DNA of 64,000 nucleotides, from the NCBI GenBank assembly GCA_947498625.1, contig CANMKR010000001.1:178090-242089 (forward strand), read 5' to 3'. The position numbers and the translations under genes were made by a program. Below the pieces are notes generated by a model. That model was not told the origin of the DNA, searched no databases, and saw nothing but the letters and a program-made list of their open reading frames with translations. Below are positions 6,860 to 14,884 of the stretch, one piece after another. This stretch comes from an uncultured Kangiella sp. (GTDB lineage: Bacteria; Pseudomonadota; Gammaproteobacteria; Enterobacterales; Kangiellaceae). Numbering within the stretch: the stretch's first letter is position 1; each line of letters begins with the position of its first letter.

Positions 6860-7828
6860 ATGACAAGTAAGTCTCCTTTTTTAAGAAAGGTACGCCAACA
6901 TTTAAGGCTTAATCAATATAGCTATCAAACTGAAAAAGCTTATTTGTATTGGATCAAGGATTACATCAGGTTTCATCGCTACGAGCATCCACAAAATCTT
7001 TCTGATAATGATGTTGTTAATTACCTTTCCTATTTAGCAAATAACCGGAATGTTGCAGTAAATACACAAAAACAAGCTTTAAACGCCATTGCTTACTTAT
7101 ATAAAAATATTATTGGCAATTCTTTGGGCCAATTGCATGGAATAACCAAAAGTAAAAAGCCTTTTCGGCTACCGACGATATTTACTCGTGAAGAAATCAT
7201 TACTATTTTCCAACAGCTTTCGGGTGAAGCTAAATTAGTTACTTCACTACTTTATGGCAGCGGGCTACGGATCAGTGAAGTGCTAAGGCTTCGTGTTAAG
7301 GATATAGATCTTCAGACTTACAGCTTAATTGTTCGTTCAAGCAAAGGGAATAAGGATCGAACAACCATCATATCCAAACATAGCGTTGCTCTAATCAGTA
7401 AGCAACTAGATATTATTTTAGCTTATTATAAAACTAATAAACTGAAAAACGATTGGAACGGCGTTCATCTACCAAAAGCACTTGGAAAAAAATACCCCAA
7501 TGCATACTTCGAATGGGGTTGGCAATTCCTATTTCCATCAGCAACTAATCCCCCCGATTTATTGGATGGAACTCGCAGAGGATTTCATCGACACCCTAGA
7601 ACATTTGGCAAGGCATTAAACAAAGCTATCAAACTTGCTCGCATCACAAAACATGCTTCAAGTCATGCTTTTCGCCATTCTTTTGCAACCCATTTATTGG
7701 AAGACGGTTATGACATTAGAACTGTTCAAGAATTATTAGGGCACAAGAATGTAGAGACCACCCAAATTTATACTCACGTTATGAACAAAGGTGCTAACGC
7801 TGTTAAAAGCCCTTTAGATAATTTATAA
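6860..7828 (+). CDS. intI: integron integrase (tyrosine recombinase IntI)
   Basis: 322 residues from ATG 6860, chosen over an in-frame TTG at 6836 because AAGGAG (6848-6853) stands 6 bases before it. The N-terminal SAM-like DNA-binding domain is at about 8-95. The tyrosine-recombinase catalytic set is complete: R137 in GSGLRISEVLRLR, H269 and R272 in HAFRHSFATHLL, H295 in LLGHKNV and nucleophile Y304 in QIYTHV. The integron-specific insertion is present at about 195-230 (VHLPKALGKKYPNA then EWGWQFLFPS), which separates IntI from XerC/D. Such integrases recombine attC with attI and fold single-stranded attC as substrate. No frameshift, so it should be active. It ends 26 bp before comM. Confidence 0.95.
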   Translation: MTSKSPFLRKVRQHLRLNQYSYQTEKAYLYWIKDYIRFHRYEHPQNLSDNDVVNYLSYLANNRNVAVNTQKQALNAIAYLYKNIIGNSLGQLHGITKSKKPFRLPTIFTREEIITIFQQLSGEAKLVTSLLYGSGLRISEVLRLRVKDIDLQTYSLIVRSSKGNKDRTTIISKHSVALISKQLDIILAYYKTNKLKNDWNGVHLPKALGKKYPNAYFEWGWQFLFPSATNPPDLLDGTRRGFHRHPRTFGKALNKAIKLARITKHASSHAFRHSFATHLLEDGYDIRTVQELLGHKNVETTQIYTHVMNKGANAVKSPLDNL

Positions 7829-7854
7829 CCTTAATGCAATATTTAGGACAAGGA

Positions 7855-9375
7855 ATGTCATTAGCAATCGTTTATTCGCGCGCTGGAATTGGAATCGAAG
7901 CTCCTTTGGTTACCGTCGAAGTTCATTTATCTAACGGACTTCCCAGTTTAAGTATCGTAGGTTTGCCTGAAGCTGCAGTTAAAGAATCTAAAGATCGGGT
8001 GCGTTCGGCAATAATTAATTCTAATTTTGATTTTCCTGCACGACGTATCACCATTAATCTAGCTCCAGCAGATTTACCAAAAGAAGGCGGACGTTTCGAC
8101 TTACCCATTGCGCTGGGTATTTTAGCAGCGTCCGGTCAAATCGATGATGAGCGATTAGATCATTTTGAGTTTGTTGGCGAGCTTGCTTTAACCGGCGAGC
8201 TTCGAGCTGTTAAAGGCGTCTTGCCAATCGGACTAGCATGCCAAGAAGCTAAGCGCACATTAATAGTACCTAAGCAAAACGCCCAAGAAGCAGGCATTAT
8301 TCCTACGGTGAAAGCATTACAAGCCGATCACCTTTTGAAAGTTTGTGATTTGCTTAGTCATCAAACTAATTTAGCTAAGTGTCCTGCACCTGATTATAAC
8401 TATAAAGACAATTCCGGACTCGACATTTCAGATGTCATTGCGCAGGAGTCGGCTAAACGCGCTTTACTAATTTGTGCCAGCGGCAATCATCATTTACTTT
8501 TTGTCGGTCCTCCTGGCACAGGTAAAAGCATGTTAGCTCATCGTTTACCGACTATCCTAACTAAAATGAATGAACAAGAAGCCAAAGAATCCGCAGCTAT
8601 TTATTCGGTGAGTCATTTCGGTTTTGATGCGCAACAATTTTTTCAACGTAAGATCCGCTCGCCTCACCACTCCTGTTCTGCGCCTGCGTTAATTGGTGGA
8701 GGCAGCCAGCCCAAGCCCGGAGAAATCTCATTAAGCCACAGAGGCGTTTTATTCCTTGATGAATTTACCGAGTTTGATCGTCATGTGTTAGATAACCTTC
8801 GCGAGCCAATGGAGTCCGGAAGAGTGACCATTTCCCGAGCGGCATCACAAATGGAGTATCCGGCACAGTTTTTATTGATCGCTGCCATGAACCCATGTCC
8901 ATGTGGACACTTTGGGAATCCTAAAGCTCAATGTCGGTGTACGCCAGATCAGATCCGCCGCTATCTTGGAAAAATCTCAGGTCCTATGCTAGATAGGATC
9001 GACTTGCAAGTTGAAGTGCCTTTGTTAACGGAAAAACAACTAACGCTGGGTAATCCTGAAAATACTGCCTCTTCTAATGATTTACATCAGCAAGTAATAC
9101 AATGCCAAAAAATCCAATACCAACGACAAGGGAAACTCAATGCTGAGCTAGAGTCGAAAGAACTTGATGAGTTTGCACAGCTCTCTAGCGATGCACAGGC
9201 TTTGATGAGTCAGTCTTTAAAACAACTCAATTTATCGGCGCGTTCTTACCATCGCATTATCAAAGTTGCTCGAACCATTGCCGATTTAGCGCTTTCTAAA
9301 TCTATCGAGCCGCAACACATCAGTGAAACCTTAAGTTATCGCAAACTGGAGCGTTATTTAGCCCAGCTTCCTTAG
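7855..9375 (+). CDS. comM: ComM/YifB family Mg-chelatase-like AAA+ helicase
   Basis: 506 residues beginning MSLAIVYSRAGIGIEAPLV. This ATG, with AGGACAAGGA directly upstream, matches the family start and is preferred to ATG 7834. ComM is a hexameric branch-migration helicase aiding integration of transforming DNA. It has the N-terminal ChlI/Lon-like domain (ITINLAPADLPKEGGRFDLPIA), Walker A GPPGTGKS at 218-225, Walker B region LFLDEFTEF, and the four-cysteine segment NPCPCGHFG...CRC. comM is a known target for genomic islands; here the gene is intact with the integron immediately upstream. The old promoter may have been displaced, so read-through from intI is possible. Confidence 0.95.
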   Translation: MSLAIVYSRAGIGIEAPLVTVEVHLSNGLPSLSIVGLPEAAVKESKDRVRSAIINSNFDFPARRITINLAPADLPKEGGRFDLPIALGILAASGQIDDERLDHFEFVGELALTGELRAVKGVLPIGLACQEAKRTLIVPKQNAQEAGIIPTVKALQADHLLKVCDLLSHQTNLAKCPAPDYNYKDNSGLDISDVIAQESAKRALLICASGNHHLLFVGPPGTGKSMLAHRLPTILTKMNEQEAKESAAIYSVSHFGFDAQQFFQRKIRSPHHSCSAPALIGGGSQPKPGEISLSHRGVLFLDEFTEFDRHVLDNLREPMESGRVTISRAASQMEYPAQFLLIAAMNPCPCGHFGNPKAQCRCTPDQIRRYLGKISGPMLDRIDLQVEVPLLTEKQLTLGNPENTASSNDLHQQVIQCQKIQYQRQGKLNAELESKELDEFAQLSSDAQALMSQSLKQLNLSARSYHRIIKVARTIADLALSKSIEPQHISETLSYRKLERYLAQLP

Positions 9376-9431
9376 TTTCAAGAAAGATCATTCTGTAGTG
9401 GTCAAGTTAACAATGAAAAGTAACTCTGACC

Positions 9432-9458
9432 CTATGGTTCTACTCTACTATGGTTCTA
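9432..9458 (+). repeat. short direct repeat CTATGGTTCTA x2
   Basis: Two exact copies of an 11-base word start 16 bp apart in the gap between comM and the next minus-strand gene. No function is evident. Confidence 0.4.
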
Positions 9459-9463
9459 GCAAC

Positions 9464-9877
9464 TTATTCACGAGGTGGAAACCATGCATTTACAATTTTA
9501 CCTTTGCGCACTTCATAAATTGCAAATACTTTTAGATCTTCTTTACCTTTACCACGCCCTACAACTCGCTCATGGTCAATTACTATAGGCCCATTAACCA
9601 TCCTCTGATCTATAATGGCTTTATAGTCCTTTGGTACAGTTTCAAGAAACTTATAGGTTTCTCTTAAACTTTTTTCACCGCTAATCATAGGTTCGGTTTG
9701 ATTTAATCTATAGATCTTTACGTCGCTTGAGTAACAGCTAACAAATAGATCAACGTCGTGTGAGTTATAAGCATCTATTTGAGCCTGAACTACTTCAGCT
9801 GGATCATCGCTTTTGGTGCATGCCAGGCTAGCTTCTGAAAATATCATTAAAGCCAAAATTATCATTATTAATTTCAT
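9464..9877 (-). CDS. exported SnoaL-like/NTF2-fold protein
   Basis: 137 residues. A signal peptide covers about residues 1-19 (ending SLA-C). The remainder has the NTF2-like/SnoaL-like pattern: VVQAQIDAYNSHDVDLFVSCYSSDVKIY near residues 28-56, SGEKSLRETYKF, and a C-terminal VFAIYEVRKGKIVNAWF strand pair. Such cone-shaped domains bind small ligands or act as small enzymes, but substrate cannot be read from sequence. No lipobox of the usual LAGC type is seen. It follows the histidine-phosphatase gene by 41 bp on the same strand and may be cotranscribed. Confidence 0.75.
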   Translation of the reverse strand: MKLIMIILALMIFSEASLACTKSDDPAEVVQAQIDAYNSHDVDLFVSCYSSDVKIYRLNQTEPMISGEKSLRETYKFLETVPKDYKAIIDQRMVNGPIVIDHERVVGRGKGKEDLKVFAIYEVRKGKIVNAWFPPRE

Positions 9878-9918
9878 ATCGCTATCTCCTTATTGCTAAA
9901 ATCATAATCCTCTTTCTA

Positions 9919-10419
9919 TCAATCGGACGATAATTTTTCCACTTTATAGATCGGTTTAGTGATAGTAACCAAATAAATATCACTATACTCATCATCACTC
10001 ATGGGAGTGATCCGTTGTTGTGAAAGTAACTCGGTAACTTCCGGCGTGGTATTGCTGTGACCTACTATGACGTAGGTTCCTTTTTGTTGTTGCAGTTGAT
10101 GGGCAAACTTGCGCAACTGAGCAGGATCATACAACACGACTTCTACTTTAGTAGATTCTGCAAGTGGCTTTATGGTATCGCGTGTTCTTTGGTAGTCAGT
10201 GGTATATATTTTTTTAATCGGCTGGTCTTTTAATAATGCCGCTATTCTCTTAGCACGCTCTTTTCCTTGCGACGTTAAAGAGGGGTCTTTAGTCCCGTCT
10301 TTTACCTTTTCCGCATGGCGAAATAAATAGTAACGACTTTCATTATTTGCATTACAAGCAGAAAGCAAATTAATAGCCAAGGCCATTAACACAACTCCAA
10401 AAATAGTGTTTGCTGACAT
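9919..10419 (-). CDS. lipoprotein histidine phosphatase (SixA-like branch)
   Basis: 166 residues. Signal peptide with lipobox LLSAC at 18-22 suggests a lipid-anchored envelope protein. The catalytic RHAE motif at 34-37 (LFRHAEK) contains the phospho-accepting histidine; TTDYQRTRDTI and VIVGHSNTTPEV carry the other expected Arg and His. This is the histidine phosphatase (phosphoglycerate-mutase-like) superfamily. The presence of an export signal makes a role on periplasmic or envelope phosphate esters likely; substrate is unknown. Confidence 0.8.
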   Translation of the reverse strand: MSANTIFGVVLMALAINLLSACNANNESRYYLFRHAEKVKDGTKDPSLTSQGKERAKRIAALLKDQPIKKIYTTDYQRTRDTIKPLAESTKVEVVLYDPAQLRKFAHQLQQQKGTYVIVGHSNTTPEVTELLSQQRITPMSDDEYSDIYLVTITKPIYKVEKLSSD

Positions 10420-10530
10420 ACTTCATCACCAATCTTTTTAAGTTCCAATATATCTTAAGTATATTGGCTTTAGCTGAATTTGCTAGCCCTCTGCCTCTTC
10501 TATCGAAATTGCTTGTGTTTAGCCCCCGTT

Positions 10531-10558
10531 TTGATACATTAGCTAAACTTAATATACT
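10531..10558 (+). promoter_or_regulatory. sigma70-type promoter of the class V aminotransferase gene
   Basis: TTGATA (10531-10536), 16-bp spacer, TATACT (10553-10558). The predicted start site is only a few bases before ATG 10571, so the leader would be extremely short and there is no ribosome site. Confidence 0.6.
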
Positions 10559-10570
10559 ATTGTAATCCCC

Positions 10571-12070
10571 ATGAGTTTAGAGCAATACTTCGCGCCCTTC
10601 CGCGACAATATCATTGGCCATAATCACCAATATCCAGAAAACAATAACCAAAAGATTATTTATGCTGATTGGATCGCTAGCGGTCGCTTATACCAACCGG
10701 TCGAAGACTATATCACTGGTCAGCTTGGTCCTTATGTTGCTAATACTCATACGGAAACAACCTTGACCGGCACTACCATGACTCACGCCTATCATGAAGC
10801 GCAGAAAGTCATTAAAGATCACGTCAATGCAAACGCTGATGATGTTTTGATTGCTGCCGGTTCTGGCATGACTTTAGTCATTAATAAATTTCAAAGAATG
10901 CTAGGTTTGCGTATTCCAGAAAAGTGGCGTGACCGAGTGACGATTAATGATCATGAAAAACCATTAGTGCTGATTACTCATATGGAGCATCACTCTAACC
11001 AAACCACTTGGCATGAATGTGAGGTTACCGTTGAGATAATTAAGTCTTGTGAAAAGGGCTGCCCTGATCTTGAGCATATGCAAGAGCTATTAGAACAGTA
11101 TAAAGATCGCCCTATCAAAATCGGTTCTTTTACTGCTTGTAGTAACGTTACGGGCATCAAAACGCCGTACCATAAAATGGCTGAAATTATGCACCAGCAT
11201 GGCGGCTTGTGCTTTATCGATTTTGCAGCTTCTGCACCTTACGTCGATATTGATATGCACCCTGAAAATCCAGCGCAAAAATTGGATGCGATTTTTATCT
11301 CACCGCATAAGTTTTTAGGCGGCCCTGGCTCAAGCGGCATTTTAGTGTTTGATAAGCATCTTTATGACTGTAAAGTTCCCGATCAACCGGGTGGCGGTAC
11401 TGTTTCTTGGACTAATCCTTGGGGCGAACACAAATTTTTTGATGATATTGAAGCGCGAGAAGATGGCGGAACCCCTGCATTTTTGCAAACCATTCGTGCG
11501 GCTTTAGCGATTAAAGTCAAAGAACAGATGGGCGTTGAAAACATTGTTGCTCGCGAGAAAGAACTTTGTGATTTTTTAATGACCGAACTTTCCACAGTTC
11601 CCGGTTTAAATATACTTGAAGCTGATAAAACTGATCGTTTATGCGTTATTTCATTTTACGTTTTAGGGCTTCATCATAACTTAATTGTGCGTTTATTAAA
11701 TGATCGATTTGGCGTGCAAACTCGCGGCGGTTGTTCTTGCGCCGGTACTTACGGGCACATTCTTCTGGATGTTGATCAAGTGACCAGCCTGGAAATTACC
11801 AAACGCATTGATCAAGGCGACTTAACCGATAAACCTGGTTGGGTACGCATTTCTATGCACCCGACTAGCACGGATGCCGATGCGCAAGCAGTTGTTGATG
11901 CAGTGAAAGCAGTTGTTGAAAATGCAGAAGAGTGGTCTAAAGATTATCAATTTGATAGCTGCTGTGGTGAGTTTAAGACAGCTGCAACCACCCGCTATAA
12001 AACGGTTAATGACTTTCAAGCATTACCGCAAAAGCCAAGCAAATTGGCCAGACTTTTAAATTTTAGCTAA
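10571..12070 (+). CDS. PLP-dependent class V aminotransferase, cysteine-desulfurase-like
   Basis: 499 residues, about 90 longer than SufS/CsdA. The PLP lysine is K247 in SPHKFLGGPGSSG; upstream are AAGSGMTLVIN (cofactor phosphate region), THMEHHSN and FIDFAASAPY. A cysteine pair in TRGGCSCAG (C388, C390) sits where group II cysteine desulfurases carry the persulfide-forming cysteine. So the protein probably removes sulfur from cysteine or a related substrate, though selenocysteine-lyase-like or other class V activities are possible. The two genes downstream encode a BigR/SqrR-like repressor and a rhodanese, supporting a sulfur role. The C-terminal tail also has a CC pair (FDSCCGEF). Confidence 0.85.
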   Translation: MSLEQYFAPFRDNIIGHNHQYPENNNQKIIYADWIASGRLYQPVEDYITGQLGPYVANTHTETTLTGTTMTHAYHEAQKVIKDHVNANADDVLIAAGSGMTLVINKFQRMLGLRIPEKWRDRVTINDHEKPLVLITHMEHHSNQTTWHECEVTVEIIKSCEKGCPDLEHMQELLEQYKDRPIKIGSFTACSNVTGIKTPYHKMAEIMHQHGGLCFIDFAASAPYVDIDMHPENPAQKLDAIFISPHKFLGGPGSSGILVFDKHLYDCKVPDQPGGGTVSWTNPWGEHKFFDDIEAREDGGTPAFLQTIRAALAIKVKEQMGVENIVAREKELCDFLMTELSTVPGLNILEADKTDRLCVISFYVLGLHHNLIVRLLNDRFGVQTRGGCSCAGTYGHILLDVDQVTSLEITKRIDQGDLTDKPGWVRISMHPTSTDADAQAVVDAVKAVVENAEEWSKDYQFDSCCGEFKTAATTRYKTVNDFQALPQKPSKLARLLNFS

Positions 12071-12085
12071 TACAAGGAATTTATC

Positions 12086-12418
12086 GTGACCCAAGCCGTT
12101 CAAAATTTTGGTATCACTAAAGAAATGATGGAAAACTCAGCACAAGCTGCCGCTTTGCTGAAAATATTATCCAATGAGCAGCGCTTATTAATTTTATGCA
12201 TGCTGCATGAAAATGAACTGTCCGTCGGTCAACTCAATGAGATGATCCCAAACTTGAGTCAGTCCGCACTATCGCAACATTTATCCTTGTTGCGCAGAGA
12301 AGATCTAGTCGCTACGCGTCGCGATTCTCAAACCATTTATTATAAACTGGCATCAACTGATGCTGCCCGTATTATCCATTTAATGCATGAATTGTTCTGT
12401 TCGGAGGCTTGCCAATGA
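12086..12418 (+). CDS. ArsR/SmtB-family repressor, BigR/SqrR/YgaV-like persulfide sensor
   Basis: 110 residues from a GTG start preceded by AAGGAA. A winged-helix ArsR domain covers about 22-95, with the recognition helix at NLSQSALSQHLSLLRREDLV. Cysteines are at 38 (LILCML), 105 and 109 (LFCSEAC). C38 and C105 match the two cysteines that form a tetrasulfide link in BigR/SqrR/YgaV sulfide sensors (family knowledge). No metal-binding ELCVCDL-type motif of ArsR is seen, so persulfide sensing is favoured. It overlaps the downstream rhodanese gene (ATGA) and lies 15 bp after the desulfurase-like gene, hence probably one operon. Confidence 0.85.
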   Translation: MTQAVQNFGITKEMMENSAQAAALLKILSNEQRLLILCMLHENELSVGQLNEMIPNLSQSALSQHLSLLRREDLVATRRDSQTIYYKLASTDAARIIHLMHELFCSEACQ

Positions 12419-12798
12419 AACCTTGTATCGTTAACTATATGCAGACCGTCAAAAGTCAGATCACCGAAGTTTCTATTGACGATTTACAAACTGCTCTAGC
12501 CGAAGGCGCTTTAGTTTTTGATGTGCGCGAGCCGCAAGAACACTCACAAGGAGTGGTACCCGGAGCTCTGGCCATTCCAAGAGGTGTGCTTGAGTTTAAT
12601 TTGTTCAATCTGCCGATGCTTAAAGAGCTAAGCGAAGAAGCTGCTTTTGATAAACCGGTTTATATCTACTGCGCTTCTGGTGGACGCTCTGCATGCGCTG
12701 CCAACAGTTTGCAGCAAATCGGTTTTAATAAGGTTTTCTCTGTTGCCGGTGGCATCAAGGCTTGGACGGATTCTGGTAAACAGTTAATCAAGCCTTAA
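12415..12798 (+). CDS. rhodanese-domain sulfurtransferase
   Basis: 127 residues from ATG 12415, which has GGAGG (12403-12407) at good spacing and overlaps the repressor stop as ATGA; an in-frame TTG at 12409 is less likely. The single rhodanese domain has DVREP at 36-40 and the active loop CASGGRS at 86-92 with catalytic Cys86. It would accept sulfane sulfur as a cysteine persulfide. Pairing with a BigR/YgaV-like repressor repeats the ygaV-ygaP arrangement of E. coli. It converges on the outer-membrane barrel gene with only 6 bp between stops and no visible terminator. Confidence 0.9.
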   Translation: MKPCIVNYMQTVKSQITEVSIDDLQTALAEGALVFDVREPQEHSQGVVPGALAIPRGVLEFNLFNLPMLKELSEEAAFDKPVYIYCASGGRSACAANSLQQIGFNKVFSVAGGIKAWTDSGKQLIKP

Positions 12799-12804
12799 GC
12801 CATT

Positions 12805-14076
12805 TTAAAAAATATAACGGACTCTGAAATAAGCATTGGACGCTTTTTCAAATTGAGCAAAGAAAGTATTAGTCTCAGGTCCACCTATTTGATTAATACC
12901 CAAAGTATAATTCCATTGATCATTTTGGCGATAGTTTAGATTCCACCTTAAAAAGTAATCTTTATCGGTTAACGAATAAAAGCTGAAGAGATTAAAGGTT
13001 AGCTTGTCTTGCAGTGCCGTATAACGAATTCTATTAGTTAACCAATCTCTGTTCTTTTCCGTTTCTAAGTTCGGCGTTGTAGAGTTTGCAATCAATTCAG
13101 CATAATCTTGAATCGACTCTCGATAGAGCTGAAAACCTATGTTTAATTTTGGCAGCCATTCAGATTCGTAACCCACAAGATATTTAGCTAATGAATTATT
13201 TACTAATGGATTATCGCCCTTTGGATCTTGCAAAGCATTTTCATACACAACTTCAAGATTGACGACTCCATCACCTAAACTAGTTCTTAAGCTAGCACCA
13301 ATAACATTTCGCTTATGAAACGTTGGTTCAAAATTTGTTGTTAATCCTAAAGGTCGCTTATCAAATCCTTTGTAACCATAAACTGCATACTCTATGCCTT
13401 TATGCTGTTTAAATAATCTAACGGCTATTTCGTCTGTGGATGGCTCTTGCTCATCAATCACATCTAAGCCACCAATATTTTGCCCAAGCTGCGGCGAAAA
13501 GAATGAAAATCTATCGCCGTTGATATAATCATCCGCTGCAAATTCCGGTGTCCAAACAAGATCAACATTTAGCAAGTCAAAGTAACTGGTTATCCTAATA
13601 GCGTTAGCTGCTGATTTAATATAAACATCATCGCGGCCATTAAAAAAAGTATTCCAAGCTTTTGGAAACTGATCATTCAAAAATAGCAGATCACCTGTTC
13701 CCCAAGTTGAAACCTGTCGGCCTATTTTAAAATCCGTATTGCCAAAAGCGCTAAAGTTAGCCGTTAATTCTCTAGCATCAAATCTCCACTTATTAAGCAC
13801 ATCGTCATGGCTAATATCTGTTTTTACTTTCCAAGTGAAGTTTTCCGTTTGCCATTCATTCTCTAAATAAAGTCTAGCCTCATTGAGCGAAGCTTGATCA
13901 TTAAATAGCAGATCTTTTTCAAAACGATAACCAAACCCATACTCTAAAAAGCCAATCCAACTGGATGCTTCTTCTTCCCAATCATCCTCCCATAAGTCTT
14001 CTGCAGATTTTAATTTTCCGTTTAAGCAAAACATTAAACACAGCGCTGAAATTAATATTAGTACTTTTTTGCACAT
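12805..14076 (-). CDS. outer-membrane beta-barrel partner of the RND transporter
   Basis: 423 residues from ATG 14076; a further in-frame ATG at 14154 would overlap the preceding gene by 65 bp and lacks a signal peptide, so the internal start is used. Signal peptide at about 1-24. The mature protein is acidic at first (EDDWEEE) and then consists of alternating amphipathic strands with a terminal aromatic residue (FRVRYIF), as in outer-membrane barrels. IGRQVSTWGTGDLLFLNDQFP resembles DUF1302/porin-like barrels found beside MMPL transporters. Third gene of a transporter operon, so probably the outer-membrane arm or acceptor. Confidence 0.7.
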   Translation of the reverse strand: MCKKVLILISALCLMFCLNGKLKSAEDLWEDDWEEEASSWIGFLEYGFGYRFEKDLLFNDQASLNEARLYLENEWQTENFTWKVKTDISHDDVLNKWRFDARELTANFSAFGNTDFKIGRQVSTWGTGDLLFLNDQFPKAWNTFFNGRDDVYIKSAANAIRITSYFDLLNVDLVWTPEFAADDYINGDRFSFFSPQLGQNIGGLDVIDEQEPSTDEIAVRLFKQHKGIEYAVYGYKGFDKRPLGLTTNFEPTFHKRNVIGASLRTSLGDGVVNLEVVYENALQDPKGDNPLVNNSLAKYLVGYESEWLPKLNIGFQLYRESIQDYAELIANSTTPNLETEKNRDWLTNRIRYTALQDKLTFNLFSFYSLTDKDYFLRWNLNYRQNDQWNYTLGINQIGGPETNTFFAQFEKASNAYFRVRYIF

Positions 14077-14089
14077 GAATTTTAAATGC

Positions 14090-14884
14090 TCACTTCTTAA
14101 ATAAGCTTGCTGGAGGGTTACGCAATGAACGCTCGGTAAATAAATCTGCTGCAAGACCTATATTATAGTTAGGCGCCCTAAATTGAACTAAAGTATGGCT
14201 ACCGGATTCAAAATTACTGATTTTAGATTTAAAAACCGTTGGATAACCGTCCACATTTTTAACTTCTAAAATTTCTGCCTTTCGGTATAAAGCTTCACCT
14301 TTAAAATACTCCATACTCATGGGTAACATAGTGCTTTTATCAATCACCATTTTATAATATGAAAACTCTACTTGCGATGGATCTTTGGGGGTTGCTTTTA
14401 TTTGATATTCCTTATCCGTTTCGTTGATCAGCTCAAATTTATCTAAGTTAATATTTCGACCAGATATATCTTCATAGTAATAATCCGAACCGACAAAACT
14501 GGTTCGCTTGTCACTAGCAGCTACTCGCTTATCTAGATCTAAACCCGGAAAATACAGCCAGCGCTCATCTTCTGCTTCGACTTTTTTATTTACCAAGAAC
14601 ACCATATTTTTAACATCGCTGGGCTTTTCAAAAACCACTAGAAAGTCTTGATTACCACCATCAACTACATCTTTTTTAAAAATATTAAATTGACGGAGTT
14701 GCTTTTCACCCTTGCTATCAATAATCTGCATTCTTGCTTTTCTTTGGGCATCATCTCCCGCGTAATAACAAGCTTGATAAGCATCTTTAACAATTTGCAT
14801 TACTTTGTTGTTAGCATCCAAAGTTTTTCCAGTTGCCATCCCCATTAAACTGAAAATAGTTACTAATTTGATAATTAATTTCAT
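14090..14884 (-). CDS. LolA-like periplasmic outer-membrane lipoprotein-sorting protein
   Basis: 264 residues with a signal peptide (about 1-19). Segments WLYFPGLDLDKRVAASDKRTSFVGSDYYYEDISGRN and YYKMVIDKSTMLPMSMEYF are typical of the LolA-like family (PF17131) that is coupled to MMPL-type RND permeases. These proteins have a half-barrel that carries a lipid or hydrophobic ligand across the periplasm. Its ATG overlaps the stop of the upstream permease by four bases (ATGA), a strong sign of cotranslation. Cargo is unknown. Confidence 0.85.
   Translation of the reverse strand: MKLIIKLVTIFSLMGMATGKTLDANNKVMQIVKDAYQACYYAGDDAQRKARMQIIDSKGEKQLRQFNIFKKDVVDGGNQDFLVVFEKPSDVKNMVFLVNKKVEAEDERWLYFPGLDLDKRVAASDKRTSFVGSDYYYEDISGRNINLDKFELINETDKEYQIKATPKDPSQVEFSYYKMVIDKSTMLPMSMEYFKGEALYRKAEILEVKNVDGYPTVFKSKISNFESGSHTLVQFRAPNYNIGLAADLFTERSLRNPPASLFKK

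Larger units (their letters stand above)
3144..7828. mobile_element. chromosomal (sedentary) integron: intI, attI and leftward cassette array
   Basis: An integron integrase gene on the plus strand is followed on its 5' side by an attI region and an array of cassettes whose genes all read on the minus strand, the canonical divergent layout. Five attC sites, each beginning with a TAACAA core on the cassette sense strand, bound the array at 3144-3214, 4180-4251, 5083-5187, 5570-5659 and 6098-6156. Cutting between G and TT of each core gives cassettes at 6104-6627, 5576-6103, 5089-5575, 4186-5088 (two genes) and 3150-4185. There is no resistance gene, transposase or conserved 3' segment, so this is a chromosomal integron, not a mobile class 1-3 element. 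Confidence 0.9.

Noticed and set aside
7834-9375. comM disruption by the integron
   Set aside because: The gene is full length with Walker motifs and its own ribosome site; the integron is upstream, not inside.
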